Assembly (NCBI GenBank): GCA_900088475.1
Contig: FLMG01002489.1
Location: 8,559 to 37,744 of the forward strand
Length of the DNA: 29,186 bases
Direction of reading: 5' to 3'
Source: Hyphochytrium catenoides
Lineage: Eukaryota; Sar; Hyphochytriomycetes; Hyphochytriales; Hyphochytriaceae
The notes beneath the pieces are model-generated. The model saw only the letters and a program-made list of their open reading frames with translations. It was not told where the DNA came from and did not search any database. Every line of letters begins with the position of its first letter. Position 1 is the stretch's first letter. The position numbers were made by a program, and so were the translations under genes. Shown here piece after piece: positions 28,801-29,186 of this stretch.

Positions 28801-29186
28801 GTAGAAAAGCTCAGTGTCGGACAGGAGGCAGGTGTGACCAAGGAAACAAGAGAGAGGGAGAGAGAGGAAGAAGACGATCATGAAGAGACAGTCTCCTGTG
28901 CGTCGTCTGTCTCTCTCTTTCTCTCTCTAGTTCTATCTCTGTCTCCCTCTCTGTCTCTCTCTGTGTGTCCCTCTTTGTCTCTCTCTCTTTCTCTTTATTC
29001 AGTGATTAGTTGCCAAACAACAGGAGGAGCCTTAAGTAAGTCTCCAAGTACCGACTCTGAAGAACCGTTTTCAGTAAGTAAGTCTTTCCCTGCCAGATCC
29101 TTGCCAGGTACTTGTCACTGATGACAAGAAGAGCTGCCACGGTTCTTGGCACTGAGAGAGAGAGAGAGACAGACAAAGAGAGAGAG
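28801..29186. other. Right edge: GA and CT repeats around candidate mini-exon B
   Basis: GA-rich 28845-28875, CT-rich 28900-28995, unique 29003-29150, then GA repeat to the end. No complete gene. Confidence 0.5.
29003..29035 (+). CDS. Candidate mini-exon B (phase 1-1), similar to A
   Basis: A CT tract and attcag precede it, and a perfect GTAAGT donor follows at 29036. It encodes ISCQTTGGAL, sharing ISxxxxCQTTxGG with exon A. An alternative donor (tca|gtaagt) lies about 35 bases further on. The parent gene would continue beyond the window. Confidence 0.3.

Overview
This is eukaryotic nuclear DNA, dominated by (GA)n/(CT)n microsatellites. The evidence for a eukaryote is GT-AG introns whose reading phases chain correctly, 3' splice sites preceded by CT tracts, secretory signal peptides, a C-terminal prenylation box and kinesin-light-chain-type TPRs. 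My best guess is a protist of the chromerid/alveolate kind, because long Ser-Leu and Glu-Arg runs translated from CT and GA repeats, and KLC-type TPR proteins, are common there. That guess is from general impression and is not proven by the sequence.

Layout. 229-1374 (+): the last two exons of a seven-transmembrane receptor (TM6, TM7 and cytoplasmic tail). 1375-5407: mostly microsatellite, with one unique island at about 3545-4530. 5408-12681 (+): an eight-exon gene for a protein of about 1687 residues, reconstructed by phase-matched splicing. It has a helical N-terminus, a RelA/SpoT-like domain, several KLC/TPR_12-type repeats and a terminal CILM CaaX box. 13106-14260 (-): a single-exon secreted Ser-rich protein with an internal repeat of about 118 residues. 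14261-16330: GA repeats around a 944-base assembly gap. 16331-18555: more balanced unique sequence without a confident gene. 18556-19557 (-): a single-exon secreted polysaccharide lyase of the PL14 type, with the catalytic-residue spacing intact and almost no GA/CT repeat inside it. 19558-21898: unique sequence with relics of repeats. 22088-23009: a terminal-inverted-repeat element with an array of a TCGTCCGATTT-like motif and several perfect hairpins. Signal-peptide-like reading frames enter it from both sides. 23147-25781: low complexity and ambiguous ORFs. 25782-26102 and 26957-27499 (-): a decayed or diverged copy and an intact copy of a secreted basic protein with RxLR-like motifs. 27500-29186: low complexity, with two candidate small duplicated exons at the right edge.

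The genes do not form a pathway. The receptor and the CaaX-tailed Rel/TPR protein are plausible membrane-linked signalling proteins. The minus-strand single-exon genes are mostly secreted products. A recurring theme is that CT tracts act as polypyrimidine tracts in introns and are also translated as Ser-Leu inserts inside coding exons.
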